A stretch of DNA of 64,000 nucleotides from Pseudarthrobacter oxydans (GTDB lineage: Bacteria > Actinomycetota > Actinomycetes > Actinomycetales > Micrococcaceae). Position 1 is the stretch's first letter. Every line of letters starts with the position of its first letter. The position numbers and the translations under genes were made by a program. The stretch is taken from the NCBI RefSeq assembly GCF_030812335.1, contig NZ_JAUSSN010000013.1:62001-126000 (forward strand), written 5' to 3'. Below, piece by piece: positions 17,517 through 26,483 of this stretch. The notes below the pieces were generated by a model. That model ran no database searches. It saw only the letters and a list, made by a program, of their open reading frames with translations, and had not been told where the DNA came from.

Positions 17517-17562
17517 CCGTACACTCTAAGCGCGGCGCCACCGCCGGGCGGTTCGCTTCGGG

Positions 17563-18309
17563 CTAGAACAGGCTTCCCACCGGCTGGATGAGTTCCGGGG
17601 AGTCGTTCTTTACGTTTCCGACGGCGGTGCCGACGGCGTCGATCGTCCAGCCTTCCGCGACGTCGTGCGCCCCGGCACGGACCAGATCCACCAGTCCGGC
17701 GGCGTCGTCGGCCTGCGGGTCCAGCCACGCCTGCATCGTCCCCCGGTCCATCGGCAGAGGAACCCGGTCGTGCAGGGCCGTGAGTTCGGCCAGCATTCCC
17801 CCGGCATAGCCTTCCGGCGGCGAGTCAGTGGTCATAATCGACGTCGAGAGCAGCCAGCGCTCCGGGTCGTCCTCGGCCTTGGACGGGTCCTTCCACCATT
17901 CGTAGAGTCCGGCGAAGACGATCGGGCGGCCGTCCCTCGGGTGCACGTAGTAGGGCTGCTTGCCGCGGCCTTCGCCCTTCCATTCGTAGTAGCCGTCGGC
18001 GGGCACCGCGCAGCGACGGGCCCGGGTGGCTTTCCGGAACGCCGGCTTCTCCAGCACGCTCTCGCTGCGGGCGTTGATCATCTTCGAGCCGATCCGCGGG
18101 TCCTTGGCCCAGGAGGGCACCAGTCCCCAGCGCGCGAGGTGAAGCTGGCGGACCGGCTCCCCGTCCACCAGCCGTTCGAGCAGGATCGGCACGTCCGCCG
18201 TCGGGGCGACATTCCACGACGGCGGAACCGCGATCTCCTCCTCGAGTTCCGCGTCGAACTCGGCCAGCAGGTCTCCGACGGCCCGGGCCATCACGTAGCG
18301 TCCACACAT
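17563..18309 (-). CDS. SRAP (SOS response-associated peptidase, YedK/HMCES) family protein
   Basis: A 248-residue SRAP protein, which forms a covalent crosslink through Cys2 with abasic sites in single-stranded DNA and shields them from cleavage. Diagnostic features are MCGRY at the start (Cys2 after Met removal), WNVAPTADVPIL, the Asn in KMINARSESV, the Glu in YYEWKGEG and the His in LHDRVPLPM. The ATG at 18309 is fixed by the need for Cys at position 2. It is divergent from a P-loop kinase gene. No LexA box was seen upstream. Confidence 0.93.
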   Translation of the reverse strand: MCGRYVMARAVGDLLAEFDAELEEEIAVPPSWNVAPTADVPILLERLVDGEPVRQLHLARWGLVPSWAKDPRIGSKMINARSESVLEKPAFRKATRARRCAVPADGYYEWKGEGRGKQPYYVHPRDGRPIVFAGLYEWWKDPSKAEDDPERWLLSTSIMTTDSPPEGYAGGMLAELTALHDRVPLPMDRGTMQAWLDPQADDAAGLVDLVRAGAHDVAEGWTIDAVGTAVGNVKNDSPELIQPVGSLF

Positions 18310-18402
18310 GGCACCAGCATGCCACCGCGCCCAATCCCTGTCATCCGCCGTGGCGTCCTGCGTGTTCACTCCCCCAATCACACCGTCCCCTAGACTCCGT
18401 GC

Positions 18403-18888
18403 ATGGCAAAGACTGCGACCGTGGTGCTGATGTGTGGAGTGCCCGGCTCGGGCAAGACCAGCTACGCGAAGACGCTCGAACGTACCGGGTACGTCCGCCT
18501 CTCCGTTGACGAGGAGATGTGGCGCCTGGACCGGGCCCTGGCGGCCCGCTTCGGCACCCCGGAGTACTTCGACTTCACGCTCGCGGTGGAACGACAGGTG
18601 CGTTCCCGCCTCGTGGACCTGATGGCAGAAGGCCTCGACGTCGTCGTCGACCTTTCCTTCTGGTCCCGCCAGCGGCGCGATGAATACAAAGCGGTCATCA
18701 CCGCCCACGGCGGCGCTTGGCAACTCGTGTATCTGGACGTACCCCGGGACGAACTGCTCCGGCGTCTTGCGCTGCGTCAGCTGGACCCGGGACCCAACTC
18801 AGCGCCGGTCGGACCGGACTACCTGGACAAGTTTCTGGCCGGCTTCGAAGCCCCCGCGGATGAGGGCGAGACCATCATCCGCCTGTGA
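18403..18888 (+). CDS. AAA family P-loop kinase-like protein
   Basis: A 161-residue protein with Walker A GVPGSGKTSYAK at residues 12-23 and a later VVDLSFWSRQRRDE segment. It resembles the zeta-toxin/polynucleotide-kinase-like ATPases often annotated as ATP-binding proteins. No partner antitoxin or RNA-repair gene lies beside it. Phosphorylation of a small molecule or sugar is more likely than a toxin role, but the substrate is unknown. Confidence 0.8.
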   Translation: MAKTATVVLMCGVPGSGKTSYAKTLERTGYVRLSVDEEMWRLDRALAARFGTPEYFDFTLAVERQVRSRLVDLMAEGLDVVVDLSFWSRQRRDEYKAVITAHGGAWQLVYLDVPRDELLRRLALRQLDPGPNSAPVGPDYLDKFLAGFEAPADEGETIIRL

Positions 18889-19006
18889 CCGCGCCCGCCC
18901 TGCGGGAATACCGGTGCGCGGGTTACGGTTATTGGCAGTAATGTACGATTTTTTGTCGCAATCGGCGCTGCCGACGCGCGCCGTCAACCAGCTTGAGGAG
19001 AACTTC

Positions 19007-19264
19007 GTGGACTTCACCCCCGAATCTGGCACCATCACCATGTTTTCGACCACCTGGTGCGGCTACTGCAACCGCCTGAAGAAGCAGCTGGACGCCCAGG
19101 GCATCGGGTACACCGAGATCAACATCGAAGAAGTGGACGGCACCGCAGATCTCGTGGAGAAGCTCAACGGAGGCAACCGCACCGTTCCCACCGTGCTGTT
19201 CCCGGACGGCACCGCCGCCACCAACCCCTCCGCCGCCGAGGTCAAGAGCCGCCTCGCGGCCTAA
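19007..19264 (+). CDS. mrx1: Mycoredoxin (mycothiol-dependent glutaredoxin)
   Basis: An 85-residue thioredoxin-fold protein that reduces mycothiol-protein mixed disulfides. The active site CGYC is in TTWCGYCNRL, cis-Pro is in NRTVPTVLF, and TNPSAAEVKS ends the fold, matching mycobacterial Mrx1. The GTG at 19007 is preceded by GAGGAG six bases upstream; longer readings have no homology. It lies just upstream of mscR, a second mycothiol-dependent gene. Confidence 0.92.
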   Translation: MDFTPESGTITMFSTTWCGYCNRLKKQLDAQGIGYTEINIEEVDGTADLVEKLNGGNRTVPTVLFPDGTAATNPSAAEVKSRLAA

Positions 19265-19338
19265 GGCACACCCCTGAACAGATGACGACGACGGCGCGGC
19301 CACCCACGGGGGGCCGCGCCGCACCGCGTTGTACGGCA

Positions 19339-19386
19339 GAATCTTGCGTGAGCGAAGTCTTGCGTGACAGAAGTCTTGAGACAAGA
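19339..19386 (+). promoter_or_regulatory. Three phased direct repeats upstream of mscR
   Basis: TCTTGCGTGA at 19342 and 19358 and TCTTGAGACA at 19374 recur with exact 16-base spacing; copies two and three are preceded by GAAG. The third copy also forms a palindrome, TCTTG-AGA-CAAGA (19374-19386). The array ends 43 bases before the mscR start and looks like a multi-site operator. The binding protein is unknown. Confidence 0.55.
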
Positions 19387-19429
19387 GTGTTTGCGGCCAG
19401 AACCGCGACCGAGCAGAGGAGCTATTTCC

Positions 19430-20515
19430 ATGGTCCATAAAGTCAAAGGCGCAGTAGTCCGCTCCAAGGGAGCACCCGTCACCCTGGAGACCATCCTGGT
19501 CCCGGATCCCGGACCCGGCGAGGCCCTGGTGGACATTCTCACCTGCGGTGTCTGTCACACCGACCTGCACTACAAGCAGGGCGCCATCAACGACGACTTC
19601 CCGTTCCTGCTCGGCCACGAGGCCACCGGTATCGTCAGCGCCGTGGGCCCGGACGTCACCGAGGTGGCCCCGGGCGACCGTGTGGTGCTGAACTGGCGCG
19701 CCGTCTGCGGCGAATGCCGTGCCTGCGCCAAGGGCCAGCCGCAGTACTGCTTCAACACGCACAACGCCGCCCAGAAGATGACGCTCGAGGACGGCACCGA
19801 ACTCACCGCGGCGCTCGGCATCGGCGCCTTCGCCGAGAAAACCCTCGTCGCGGCCGGTCAGTGCACCAAGGTGGACCCCGAGGCTGACCCGGCCGCGATC
19901 GGCCTGCTTGGCTGCGGCGTTATGGCAGGCATCGGCGCGGCCATCAACACCGGAAACGTCAAGCGCGGCGATTCCGTCGCCGTCATCGGCTGCGGCGGCG
20001 TGGGCGTGGCAGCCGTCGCAGGCGCCGCGCTCGCCGGCGCCACCACGGTGATCGCCGTCGACATTGACCCGAAGAAGCTTGAGCGCGCCAGGGACCTCGG
20101 CGCCACCCACACCGTGGACTCCTCCGCCGTCGACCCGGTCGAGGCGATCCGCGAACTGACCGGCGGCTTCGGCGCCGACGTCGTGATCGACGCCGTCGGT
20201 CGTCCCGAGACGTACAAGCAGGCGTTCTACGCCCGCGACCTCGCCGGCACCGTGGTCCTCGTGGGCGTTCCCAGCCCTGAGATGACCCTGGAACTGCCGC
20301 TGCTGGACGTGTTCGGCCGCGGCGGCTCGCTCAAGTCCTCGTGGTACGGCGACTGCCTCCCCTCGCGGGACTTCCCCATGCTGATCGACCTCTACCGGCA
20401 GGGCAAGCTGGACCTGGATGCCTTCGTCACGGAGCGGATCACGATCGACCAGATCGAGGAAGCCTTCGACAAGATGCACTCCGGCTCAGTGCTGCGCTCG
20501 GTCGTGGAACTGTGA
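19430..20515 (+). CDS. mscR: S-(hydroxymethyl)mycothiol dehydrogenase (formaldehyde / nitrosomycothiol detoxification)
   Basis: A 361-residue zinc-dependent, class III-like alcohol dehydrogenase. It oxidises the adduct of formaldehyde and mycothiol with NAD+ and can reduce S-nitrosomycothiol. The catalytic zinc ligands are in TCGVCHTDLHY and LLGHEATG, the structural zinc cysteines in CGECRACAKGQPQYC, and the NAD site is GCGGVGVAAVAG. Length and motifs match mycobacterial MscR. AGAGGAG precedes the ATG. Its stop overlaps the GTG of the MBL hydrolase gene, so both are made together. Confidence 0.93.
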   Translation: MVHKVKGAVVRSKGAPVTLETILVPDPGPGEALVDILTCGVCHTDLHYKQGAINDDFPFLLGHEATGIVSAVGPDVTEVAPGDRVVLNWRAVCGECRACAKGQPQYCFNTHNAAQKMTLEDGTELTAALGIGAFAEKTLVAAGQCTKVDPEADPAAIGLLGCGVMAGIGAAINTGNVKRGDSVAVIGCGGVGVAAVAGAALAGATTVIAVDIDPKKLERARDLGATHTVDSSAVDPVEAIRELTGGFGADVVIDAVGRPETYKQAFYARDLAGTVVLVGVPSPEMTLELPLLDVFGRGGSLKSSWYGDCLPSRDFPMLIDLYRQGKLDLDAFVTERITIDQIEEAFDKMHSGSVLRSVVEL

Positions 20516-21159
20516 GCGCCGGGCCTGTGAACGGCCTCCGGATCGACCGGCTGGTCACCTCGGGCACCTTCTCGCTCGACGGCGGCACCTGGGACGTCGA
20601 CAACAACGTCTGGATCGTGGGCAACGACGCCGAATGCGTTGTCATCGACCCGGCGCACGACCCCGACGCCGTCGAGGCTGCGGTCGCCGGCCGCAAGGTC
20701 ACCGCGATCCTGCTCACGCACGGCCACGATGACCACATCGCCGCCGTGGGCGAGGTCCGCCAGCGCGTCAACGCGCCCGTGTACCTCAACCGCGAGGACT
20801 GGATGCTCTGGGAGCGGGTGTTCCCGGGAACCGAACCGGACCACGCCATCGAGGACGGGGACTCCTTCGACGTCGCCGGCGCACGGCTCGTGGCGCTGCA
20901 CACGCCGGGACATTCCCCCGGCTCCATGTGCTTCTCCCTCGAGAGCGAGGGCACCGTGTTCAGCGGCGACACCCTGTTCCAGGGCGGTCCGGGCGCCACG
21001 GGCCGGTCCTACAGCGATTTCCCCACGATCATCGAGTCCATCAAGGCCCGGCTGCTGACCCTGCCGGCGGACACCGTGGTGCGGACCGGCCACGGCGATC
21101 CGACGACGGTCGGCGCCGAGGCGCCGCAGCTTCAGGAATGGCTCGCCCGGGGCCACTAA
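20512..21159 (+). CDS. MBL-fold metallo-hydrolase of the mscR operon
   Basis: A 215-residue metallo-beta-lactamase-fold hydrolase with the metal site LLTHGHDDHIAAVG (HxHxDH), TPGHSPGSM, FSGDTLF and the terminal RTGHGDPTTV. Genes of this type follow mscR in mycobacteria too (Rv2259-Rv2260), suggesting hydrolysis of the S-formylmycothiol product, but that role is inferred. The GTG start overlaps the mscR stop by four bases (GTGA). Confidence 0.88.
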   Translation: MSAGPVNGLRIDRLVTSGTFSLDGGTWDVDNNVWIVGNDAECVVIDPAHDPDAVEAAVAGRKVTAILLTHGHDDHIAAVGEVRQRVNAPVYLNREDWMLWERVFPGTEPDHAIEDGDSFDVAGARLVALHTPGHSPGSMCFSLESEGTVFSGDTLFQGGPGATGRSYSDFPTIIESIKARLLTLPADTVVRTGHGDPTTVGAEAPQLQEWLARGH

Positions 21160-21169
21160 CTGACTCGCA

Positions 21170-21208
21170 GCAGGGGCCCGTTTACCGGCGTTGTCACGGG
21201 CTCCCTGC
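21170..21208 (+). terminator. Terminator of the mscR operon
   Basis: GCAGGGGCCCGT pairs with ACGGGCTCCCTGC (one bulge), 10 bases after the MBL stop codon. There is no T-run. Confidence 0.6.
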
Positions 21209-21520
21209 AACTGTTGGCCGTCGTCTGGGCCCCTGTGGGGACCGGAGGTACCAGCTCCATCCGGATTTGTTCGCGGCCGGCGACTCCCACCGGGGCTGCC
21301 GCAGTGTTTCGATCACCTTTGGGCGGCAGGCAAGGCAGAGACCGTCCTGCCGCCGGGACGGCTCACTAGGGCAAGCAGCCGTTGCCTTGTGGGATGAATA
21401 GGCGCAGCGCGTACTCGAGGAGCCTTTTATTCGGGGCCGCTCGATCGTCGTTTTGCTCTTCGCCGACTCCCCCAATACCCCCACACACCTGTAGGGGTTG
21501 CGTTCAGCAGGAGGGCCTTG
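21209..21520. other. Intergenic, no supported gene
   Basis: About 310 bases without coding character. ATACCCCC at 21475 and TAGGGGTT at 21492 are weakly symmetric. This gap begins a decayed stretch. Confidence 0.4.
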
Positions 21521-21754
21521 TCATCGCCGGCCCGGCAGCCCTCGCACGAAGGGTGCCTTCCCCAAAGCGGTCCGTTCAACGCGTTCAACAGGGTGAACCT
21601 CCACACGGGTGTCCACTACACCGGCGTCCTCGAGCGCGGCGGCTACGGCAGTCCGCACCCCCTCGGCGGAGGCTCCGGGAGCGAGGCCCGCGACGAGGAC
21701 CCGCAGCCCGGACGTCTCCTGGATGACCTGCCACCCCGCAGCCGCGGCTAACAA
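21521..21754 (-). pseudogene. C-terminal fragment of an acyl/aryl-CoA ligase-like (phenylacetate-CoA ligase type) gene
   Basis: The frame reads AGWQVIQETSGLRVLVAGL, then HPVERVERTALGKAPFVRG, resembling the last 70 residues of phenylacetate-CoA ligase-like adenylate-forming enzymes, where R-T-x-L-G-K carries the C-terminal catalytic Lys. The whole adenylation domain is absent. The fragment begins exactly where the neighbouring membrane-protein gene loses its homology, so the two are joined at a deletion point near 21750. Family call moderate; truncation clear. Confidence 0.5.
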
Positions 21755-22142
21755 ACGCGGACAGGGAGAACATGCCGGCGAATACCAGTAGTCCCAGAGC
21801 CGGCGCGACCCAGCTGCCGAACCGGCGGTGGAGGCGGACCAGCATGGGAATGGACGCCAGAAGCCCCAGTGCCCCGAACAACGCGGTGCCGCCGGATCCG
21901 GCCACCAGTGCGGTGCCGGCGAGCAGCCCGATGTGGTGCAGAACGTGCGGAAGGAGGCCCATCGTCAGACCCACTGCTCCGACGACCGTGTGCCACAGCG
22001 CGTGGAGCCTGCCCGGGACGGTCCGCGCCGGAACCGTCCCGGCGTCGGGGCCCGAGCGCGGATGTGCGTGGGAGGAGTGGTCACCGGTCAGGCCGGCGCC
22101 TTCACTCGGTGGGTTGCGCCTGCGGATCAACCGATGCCTCAT
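21585..22142 (-). pseudogene. Truncated membrane protein, 3' end replaced
   Basis: From the ATG at 22142 (GGGGA upstream) the frame runs into hydrophobic helices (VVGAVGLTMGLLPHVLHHIG, LLAGTALVAGSGGTALFG, LGLLVFAGMFSLSAFV). These look like a small three- to four-helix actinobacterial membrane protein. After SAFV, near 21752, the frame turns into low-complexity Arg/Gly sequence antisense to nothing useful and overlaps the ligase fragment in another frame. The natural end is lost. Function unknown. Confidence 0.5.
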
Positions 22143-22365
22143 TCCCCGCCGGCGGTCCGGGAACCGGTCCGGACCACAGCCCCAACCTGCCCGTGACACA
22201 GCTGTCCTCCCCGGGCGCCCATTCCTGTGGGGCGCCAGGGGGGCCGAGCCGGCCGCGACTCTGAAGACACCATCGCCGCCCATGAGCCCGCCCCAGCGTG
22301 GTCCCCGGACCGTTATCCCCGCTGGCCGCCGGCCCGTTCTCTTCGGACTCCTGTTGCAGCGGCAG

Positions 22366-22584
22366 TCAATCGCAGTCGTCGTGCATTTGCCATCCGGAGA
22401 ACCCGCGATGGTGGACACCCGGGTTGTGCTCGCCGCTGAAGTGGTCGTTGCACGCGACCACATGTTGTCCGAACTCGCGACCCGGCCCCGGACCCGGCTG
22501 CGCAGCAGCCGGTAGGGCCGAACCGATCACGCCGAACGACGCAACCAGCAGGCCCGCCGCGAGCTTTCGTGCTGACTTCTCCAT
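22366..22584 (-). CDS. Small secreted protein of unknown function
   Basis: A 72-residue precursor. MEKSARKLAAGLLVASFG opens a signal peptide that ends at ALPAAAQ, leaving a mature peptide of about 43 residues rich in His and Gly with two Cys (VACNDH and HDDCD) that could form a disulfide. The ATG has GGGAG five bases upstream. It sits just upstream of the decayed membrane-protein gene. No family is recognised. Confidence 0.65.
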   Translation of the reverse strand: MEKSARKLAAGLLVASFGVIGSALPAAAQPGPGPGREFGQHVVACNDHFSGEHNPGVHHRGFSGWQMHDDCD

Positions 22585-22784
22585 GGAGGCTCCCTCGATC
22601 TCACTCACGATGGCCCTCCCGTTTGCCGTAAGGGCGGGCCCAACCGCCATCGGTGGCGCCTGTCCGAATTCCATCTGGAAACGACCCCGCGGCGCAAGAG
22701 GCTTTGTCCCGTCGAACTGTTCTGCCGGCGCGGGCGGACCAGCTGCCAGCTAGAGGTATATCGTCTTCCTGGCTCGTGTTCGTC

Positions 22785-23534
22785 TCAGCCGAGCAGGCTG
22801 CCGAAGTCGCCGTAGGCCAGGGTGGCGTAGCGGGCGTAGGTGCCGATCACGGCCGCCTCGATGGCGTCCACGTCCAGGTGCGGGACGAGATCATTGACGG
22901 CGCCCGCCGTGGCCGGGTCCCAGTCCAGGCCGAGGGCGGCGTAACTGGCCTCCAGCACCGCGCGGATCGGGGCCGAGTTCTCCACCACGATGACGGAGCT
23001 GAACAGCCAGCCGCCGGCGACCACCCGCTGGGCCGTGCCGATCAGCTTGAGCTGGTGCTGCGGAAACTCCGGGTCCTGGCCGTGGACACTGAATTCTCCG
23101 GGGCAGTACTCGCCGGGGATCTCCCCCACCGCGGCGTCGACGCCGGCGCTGCGCAGGGCACTGGCCAGCAGCTCGCCGAAGAAGGAAAACCGCCGCTTGG
23201 CCCCGGCGATCGCATCCGTGTCCGGTTCCAGGTGATCGATCACCAGGGTCCCCTGGTGGTACGCGGCGGCGCGTCCCCCCGCCTTGCGGACCAGCGGTTC
23301 GAAGCCCAGTTCGCGGCAGGCCTGCGCGGCGGCGTCAAAACCCGGCAGGTGCGTGTCCCGCTGCCCGAAGGCAACGGTGGGCGCGGGCCGGTACAGCCGG
23401 ATCATGGGGCCCACACCGCCCGTTTTGACCTTCCGTAGCAGCTCCAGGGCGAGGTCCAGGTCCGCGGCGGCGCCCAGGGATGCCTCCTGGCGGAATATCG
23501 TCAGCGTCCGCGCTGCGCCTGCGGCCTCCGGCAT
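22785..23534 (-). CDS. Lipoate-protein ligase A-like (BPL/LplA/LipB) protein
   Basis: A 249-residue protein of the biotin/lipoate ligase fold. VRKAGGRAAAYHQGTLVI corresponds to the lipoyl-AMP binding loop and KLIGTAQRVV holds the conserved catalytic Lys (K-x-G-x-A-Q). It may attach lipoate or octanoate to dehydrogenase E2 subunits, but this branch is distant from classic LplA. The ATG at 23534 has GGGGAG 9 bases upstream. It is divergent from the DUF2177 gene, with 16 bases between start codons. Confidence 0.82.
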   Translation of the reverse strand: MPEAAGAARTLTIFRQEASLGAAADLDLALELLRKVKTGGVGPMIRLYRPAPTVAFGQRDTHLPGFDAAAQACRELGFEPLVRKAGGRAAAYHQGTLVIDHLEPDTDAIAGAKRRFSFFGELLASALRSAGVDAAVGEIPGEYCPGEFSVHGQDPEFPQHQLKLIGTAQRVVAGGWLFSSVIVVENSAPIRAVLEASYAALGLDWDPATAGAVNDLVPHLDVDAIEAAVIGTYARYATLAYGDFGSLLG

Positions 23535-23550
23535 GTTGTTATGCTCCCCT

Positions 23551-23934
23551 ATGGTCATTTTGCAGTTCCTCGTTGTAGCCGCCGCGTTCGCCGTTATAGA
23601 TTCCGTGTGGCTCAAGTCGATGAGCAAGTTCTACCGGCGCCATCTGGGGCACCTCATGGCGGACAAGCCCCATCTAGGGTACGCCGTCGCCTTCTATGTC
23701 CTGTACATCGCGGGGATCGTCTTCTTCGCCCTCCGGCCGGCGCTCGACGGCGGCAGCTGGCTCACGGCGCTCGGGTACGGCGCGGCGCTGGGCACCTTCG
23801 CCTACGCCACCTATGACCTCACCAACGCCGCGACCCTGAAAAACTGGCCGCTCATTATCGTGGTCGCGGACATCGCCTGGGGGGCCGTGCTGACGGGCCT
23901 GGCAACCGTGGTCGGCTGGCTCGTCTTCCACTAG
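23551..23934 (+). CDS. DUF2177 family membrane protein
   Basis: A 127-residue protein with about four membrane helices. LVVAAAFAVIDSVWLKSMSK at the N-terminus and ATYDLTNAATLKNWPLIIVV near the end are the signature of DUF2177 (YP_-type) proteins. Function is unknown. No ribosome site is visible before the ATG, so a leaderless message is possible. Confidence 0.85.
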   Translation: MVILQFLVVAAAFAVIDSVWLKSMSKFYRRHLGHLMADKPHLGYAVAFYVLYIAGIVFFALRPALDGGSWLTALGYGAALGTFAYATYDLTNAATLKNWPLIIVVADIAWGAVLTGLATVVGWLVFH

Positions 23935-23981
23935 CGATCGGAACCGGCCGCCGCGGAACGACCGGCGGGACCGGCTGAGCC

Positions 23982-24785
23982 CTACGACTTCCGGAGCGTC
24001 AGGATCTGCTCGGCGCGGCCGAACGGGCCGGTGAGGTCGTGGAGCACGGTCGAGGTCAGTCCGATCCCGTCCGTGCCGAAGGACACCTCGTTGTCCAGCC
24101 CCAGCCACTCCCCTTCGGGGCGCCGGTACATGTGGATCTGGAGGTCCAGATTGGGGAAGGAGTAACTGCCCTTGCCCGGGGGAACGCGGGCGGCAATGCC
24201 GTTGGCGGTGTCCACCAGGCCGACGAGCCGGGCGAGGTCGCTGCTGTCCTTCCGGTCCGTCAGCGGATGCCCGGTGTGCAGCCAGACCGTGCCCGACCCG
24301 GCGCGGTGCCCGGCGGCAATCCGCATTTCGAGGGATGCGATGTAGCCGCCCGGCCAGATGCTCGCGGCGTCGTAGGGTTCGCAGTCCTCCGGCGCGGGAA
24401 TCCTGGGATCCTCAAATGCCGCGATGGCGCTGGTGTCGGAGGTGATCATCCGCCACGCCGTGGCGCGGATCGCGGTGCGGCCGCCAGCGGTCAGCTCGGC
24501 CTGCACCAGTTCGATCGTCCGGCCCGGGCGGAGGGTCGTGGTGACGACCTCGAACTCGCCGCCGGGAATAAGGCCAAGAATCTCGTAGCTCAGGCGCGCC
24601 ATCCGCATGTCGTCGCGCGGCTCATGCCGGTCCAGGCAGTCGGCCATGATGCCGGAGGCGGGAGCCATGTGCTGCTCGTGCTCATTCCAGGCGCCCTGCG
24701 CGTGGATGGTGGAGCGGAAACGCCCGCCGCCCAGTACCTCGTAGTAGAAGTCGCCCTCGGCAAGCTCCGGTAGTTCAGCAGTCAT
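23982..24785 (-). CDS. Thioesterase family protein (double hotdog, TesB-like)
   Basis: A 267-residue protein with two hotdog-like halves. GGRFRSTIHAQGAW opens the first, and SFPNLDLQIHMYRRPEGEWL with LGLDNEVSFGTDGIGL forms the second, whose Asp and following residues are typical of acyl-CoA thioesterase II relatives. It is expected to hydrolyse an acyl-CoA in the cytoplasm. The ATG at 24785 begins the homologous part. The 259-base gap to DUF4956 has no clear regulatory motif except two tandem GGTCACCGC units. Confidence 0.78.
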   Translation of the reverse strand: MTAELPELAEGDFYYEVLGGGRFRSTIHAQGAWNEHEQHMAPASGIMADCLDRHEPRDDMRMARLSYEILGLIPGGEFEVVTTTLRPGRTIELVQAELTAGGRTAIRATAWRMITSDTSAIAAFEDPRIPAPEDCEPYDAASIWPGGYIASLEMRIAAGHRAGSGTVWLHTGHPLTDRKDSSDLARLVGLVDTANGIAARVPPGKGSYSFPNLDLQIHMYRRPEGEWLGLDNEVSFGTDGIGLTSTVLHDLTGPFGRAEQILTLRKS

Positions 24786-25044
24786 CAACGTCTGCCCTTT
24801 CGCGTGGCTGGTAATCCCAGAACACACTATCGCTTCCGCACCGGCGGCAGGCCCACCGCACAGCACGAACCCGGCAGACACCTTGCCGGCTGCGACCTCG
24901 GTCACCGCGGTCACCGCGAGCGCAACACACGCCACAGGTGCAACATCCGCAACTCATATCCCAGCCATGGTCCCGGCACAGTTCCCGCACAGCCCCGCCG
25001 GGAATCGTAGGGACCAATCCACCCACTGATTCCGGAGCACCCCC

Positions 25045-25683
25045 ATGACACCCCTTGTTCTCATCGCCGCCGACCTGGCCGCCATCACCGTCCTGACCTT
25101 CGCCCTGTACCTGCGCCGGGACCTTGTGGTGTCCTACCTCGGCATGAACGTCGGCGTCATGGCCGTGGCCGTCGCACTCTCCGGCTCGGCCGCCGGCATC
25201 GGCCTGGGCCTGGGCCTCTTCGGCGTCCTCTCCATCATCCGGCTCCGCTCCACCGAACTGGCCCAGCACGAGGTGGCCTACTACTTCTCCGCCCTGGCCC
25301 TGGGCCTCATTGCGGGACTCGGGATCGAGCCGGTGTGGCTCCCGCTGGCACTGATGGCCCTGATCCTCCTGGTGATGTTCGTCGGTGACCACCCCCGGGT
25401 CCTGCCGGCCTACCGCCACCAGACCGTCATCCTGGACCGTGCCATCGCCGCGGACAGCGAACTGCACGCCCGGCTCGAGGAAGTCCTCCACGGCACGGTC
25501 CACTCGGCCACCGTGCAGGAACTGGACCTTGTCAATGACAAGACGATCGTTGACGTCCGCTACGCCTACCGCCCGGCGAGAGCCCCGCAGACATTCACCC
25601 CCGCAGCCGGGTCCCTCCTCGCCGACACCCACGGGGACCTGTCCCGGCAGGACCTGGCCCCGGCCACGGCAGGCGCGGCATGA
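25045..25683 (+). CDS. DUF4956 domain membrane protein
   Basis: A 212-residue protein with four or five membrane helices in its first 115 residues and a soluble C-terminal domain. The segment GVLSIIRLRSTELAQHEVAY is the DUF4956 hallmark. In many bacteria this family is encoded beside VTC-type polyphosphate polymerases, exactly as here, and may be a membrane partner. Its stop overlaps the start of the VTC gene (ATGA). Confidence 0.88.
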   Translation: MTPLVLIAADLAAITVLTFALYLRRDLVVSYLGMNVGVMAVAVALSGSAAGIGLGLGLFGVLSIIRLRSTELAQHEVAYYFSALALGLIAGLGIEPVWLPLALMALILLVMFVGDHPRVLPAYRHQTVILDRAIAADSELHARLEEVLHGTVHSATVQELDLVNDKTIVDVRYAYRPARAPQTFTPAAGSLLADTHGDLSRQDLAPATAGAA

Positions 25684-26460
25684 ACGCGGCCATCTCAGCG
25701 GGCCTGCGGCACCTGCCGGCCGTGGGGCTGGAAGAACTGAACACCGCGGCGGCCCTGCAGACCAGGGTGGACCGCAAATACGTGATCCCCGTCCTGCAGG
25801 CCAAACAGCTGCTCGCCTCGCTGGACTCCGGCGTCCGGATTCTCGAGATGGACGGGCTGCGGACCTTCGAGTACGACTCCGTGTACTTCGACACGCCGCA
25901 GCGGGACAGCTATCTGCTGGCAGCCAGGGGCCGGCGGCGCCGCTTCAAGGTCCGCACCCGGACCTACGTCGACAGCGACGCAAGCTTCCTGGAAGTGAAA
26001 ACGGAAGGCGGCCGCGAGGCCACGGTCAAGGAACGCATCCCTTACGCCCCGGCCGACCGGAGCCGGATCACCGCCGAAGGCCTCACCTACGTCAACGAGA
26101 CGCTTGCCGCCGCCGTCGGGTCGGTCCCGGCCGGACCGCTGGGCCCGGTGCTCGAGACCCGCTACCGGCGCACCACACTGTTCCTGCCGGGTTCCGGCAG
26201 CCGGGCCACCCTGGACGAAGCCGTCCTGGCAGCGCCCGGGGCAGCCCGCCTGGCTCCTGGACGGGTCCATGGTGCTCGAGACCAAGTCGGGCTCCGCCGC
26301 CGGACCGCTGGACCGGTATCTCTGGGCCAACGGCGTCCGGCCCAGCCGCATCTCCAAGTTCGCCACCGGCATGGCCGCCCTCTGCCCGGAGCTGCCGGTC
26401 AACCGCTGGCACAGCACGCTCGGCCGGAGCCTGCATCTGACCCCGGCACCGACCGACTGA
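25680..26460 (+). CDS. VTC-domain polyphosphate polymerase-like protein, frameshifted
   Basis: A VTC tunnel domain, which in eukaryotes makes polyphosphate from ATP. TRVDRKYVIP, YFDTPQRDSYLLAARGRRRR, FKVRTRTYVDS, SFLEVKTEGG and LETRYRRTTLFLP give the usual basic tunnel residues. Near 26238 the frame breaks. The natural end (WLLDGSMVLETKSG through HLTPAPTD) is in the +1 frame to the stop at 26458. Removing one G from the GGGG at 26238-26241 restores one continuous protein of about 260 residues. It is either a recent null allele or a base-calling error. Confidence 0.8.
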
Positions 26461-26483
26461 CCCCTTCTTTTTCCGTCGCCGCC

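Noticed and set aside
21475..21499. CsoR-type copper operator (ATACCCCC and TAGGGGTT)
   Set aside because: The arms are spaced too widely and no CsoR or copper gene is adjacent; it is probably a chance G/C-rich symmetry.
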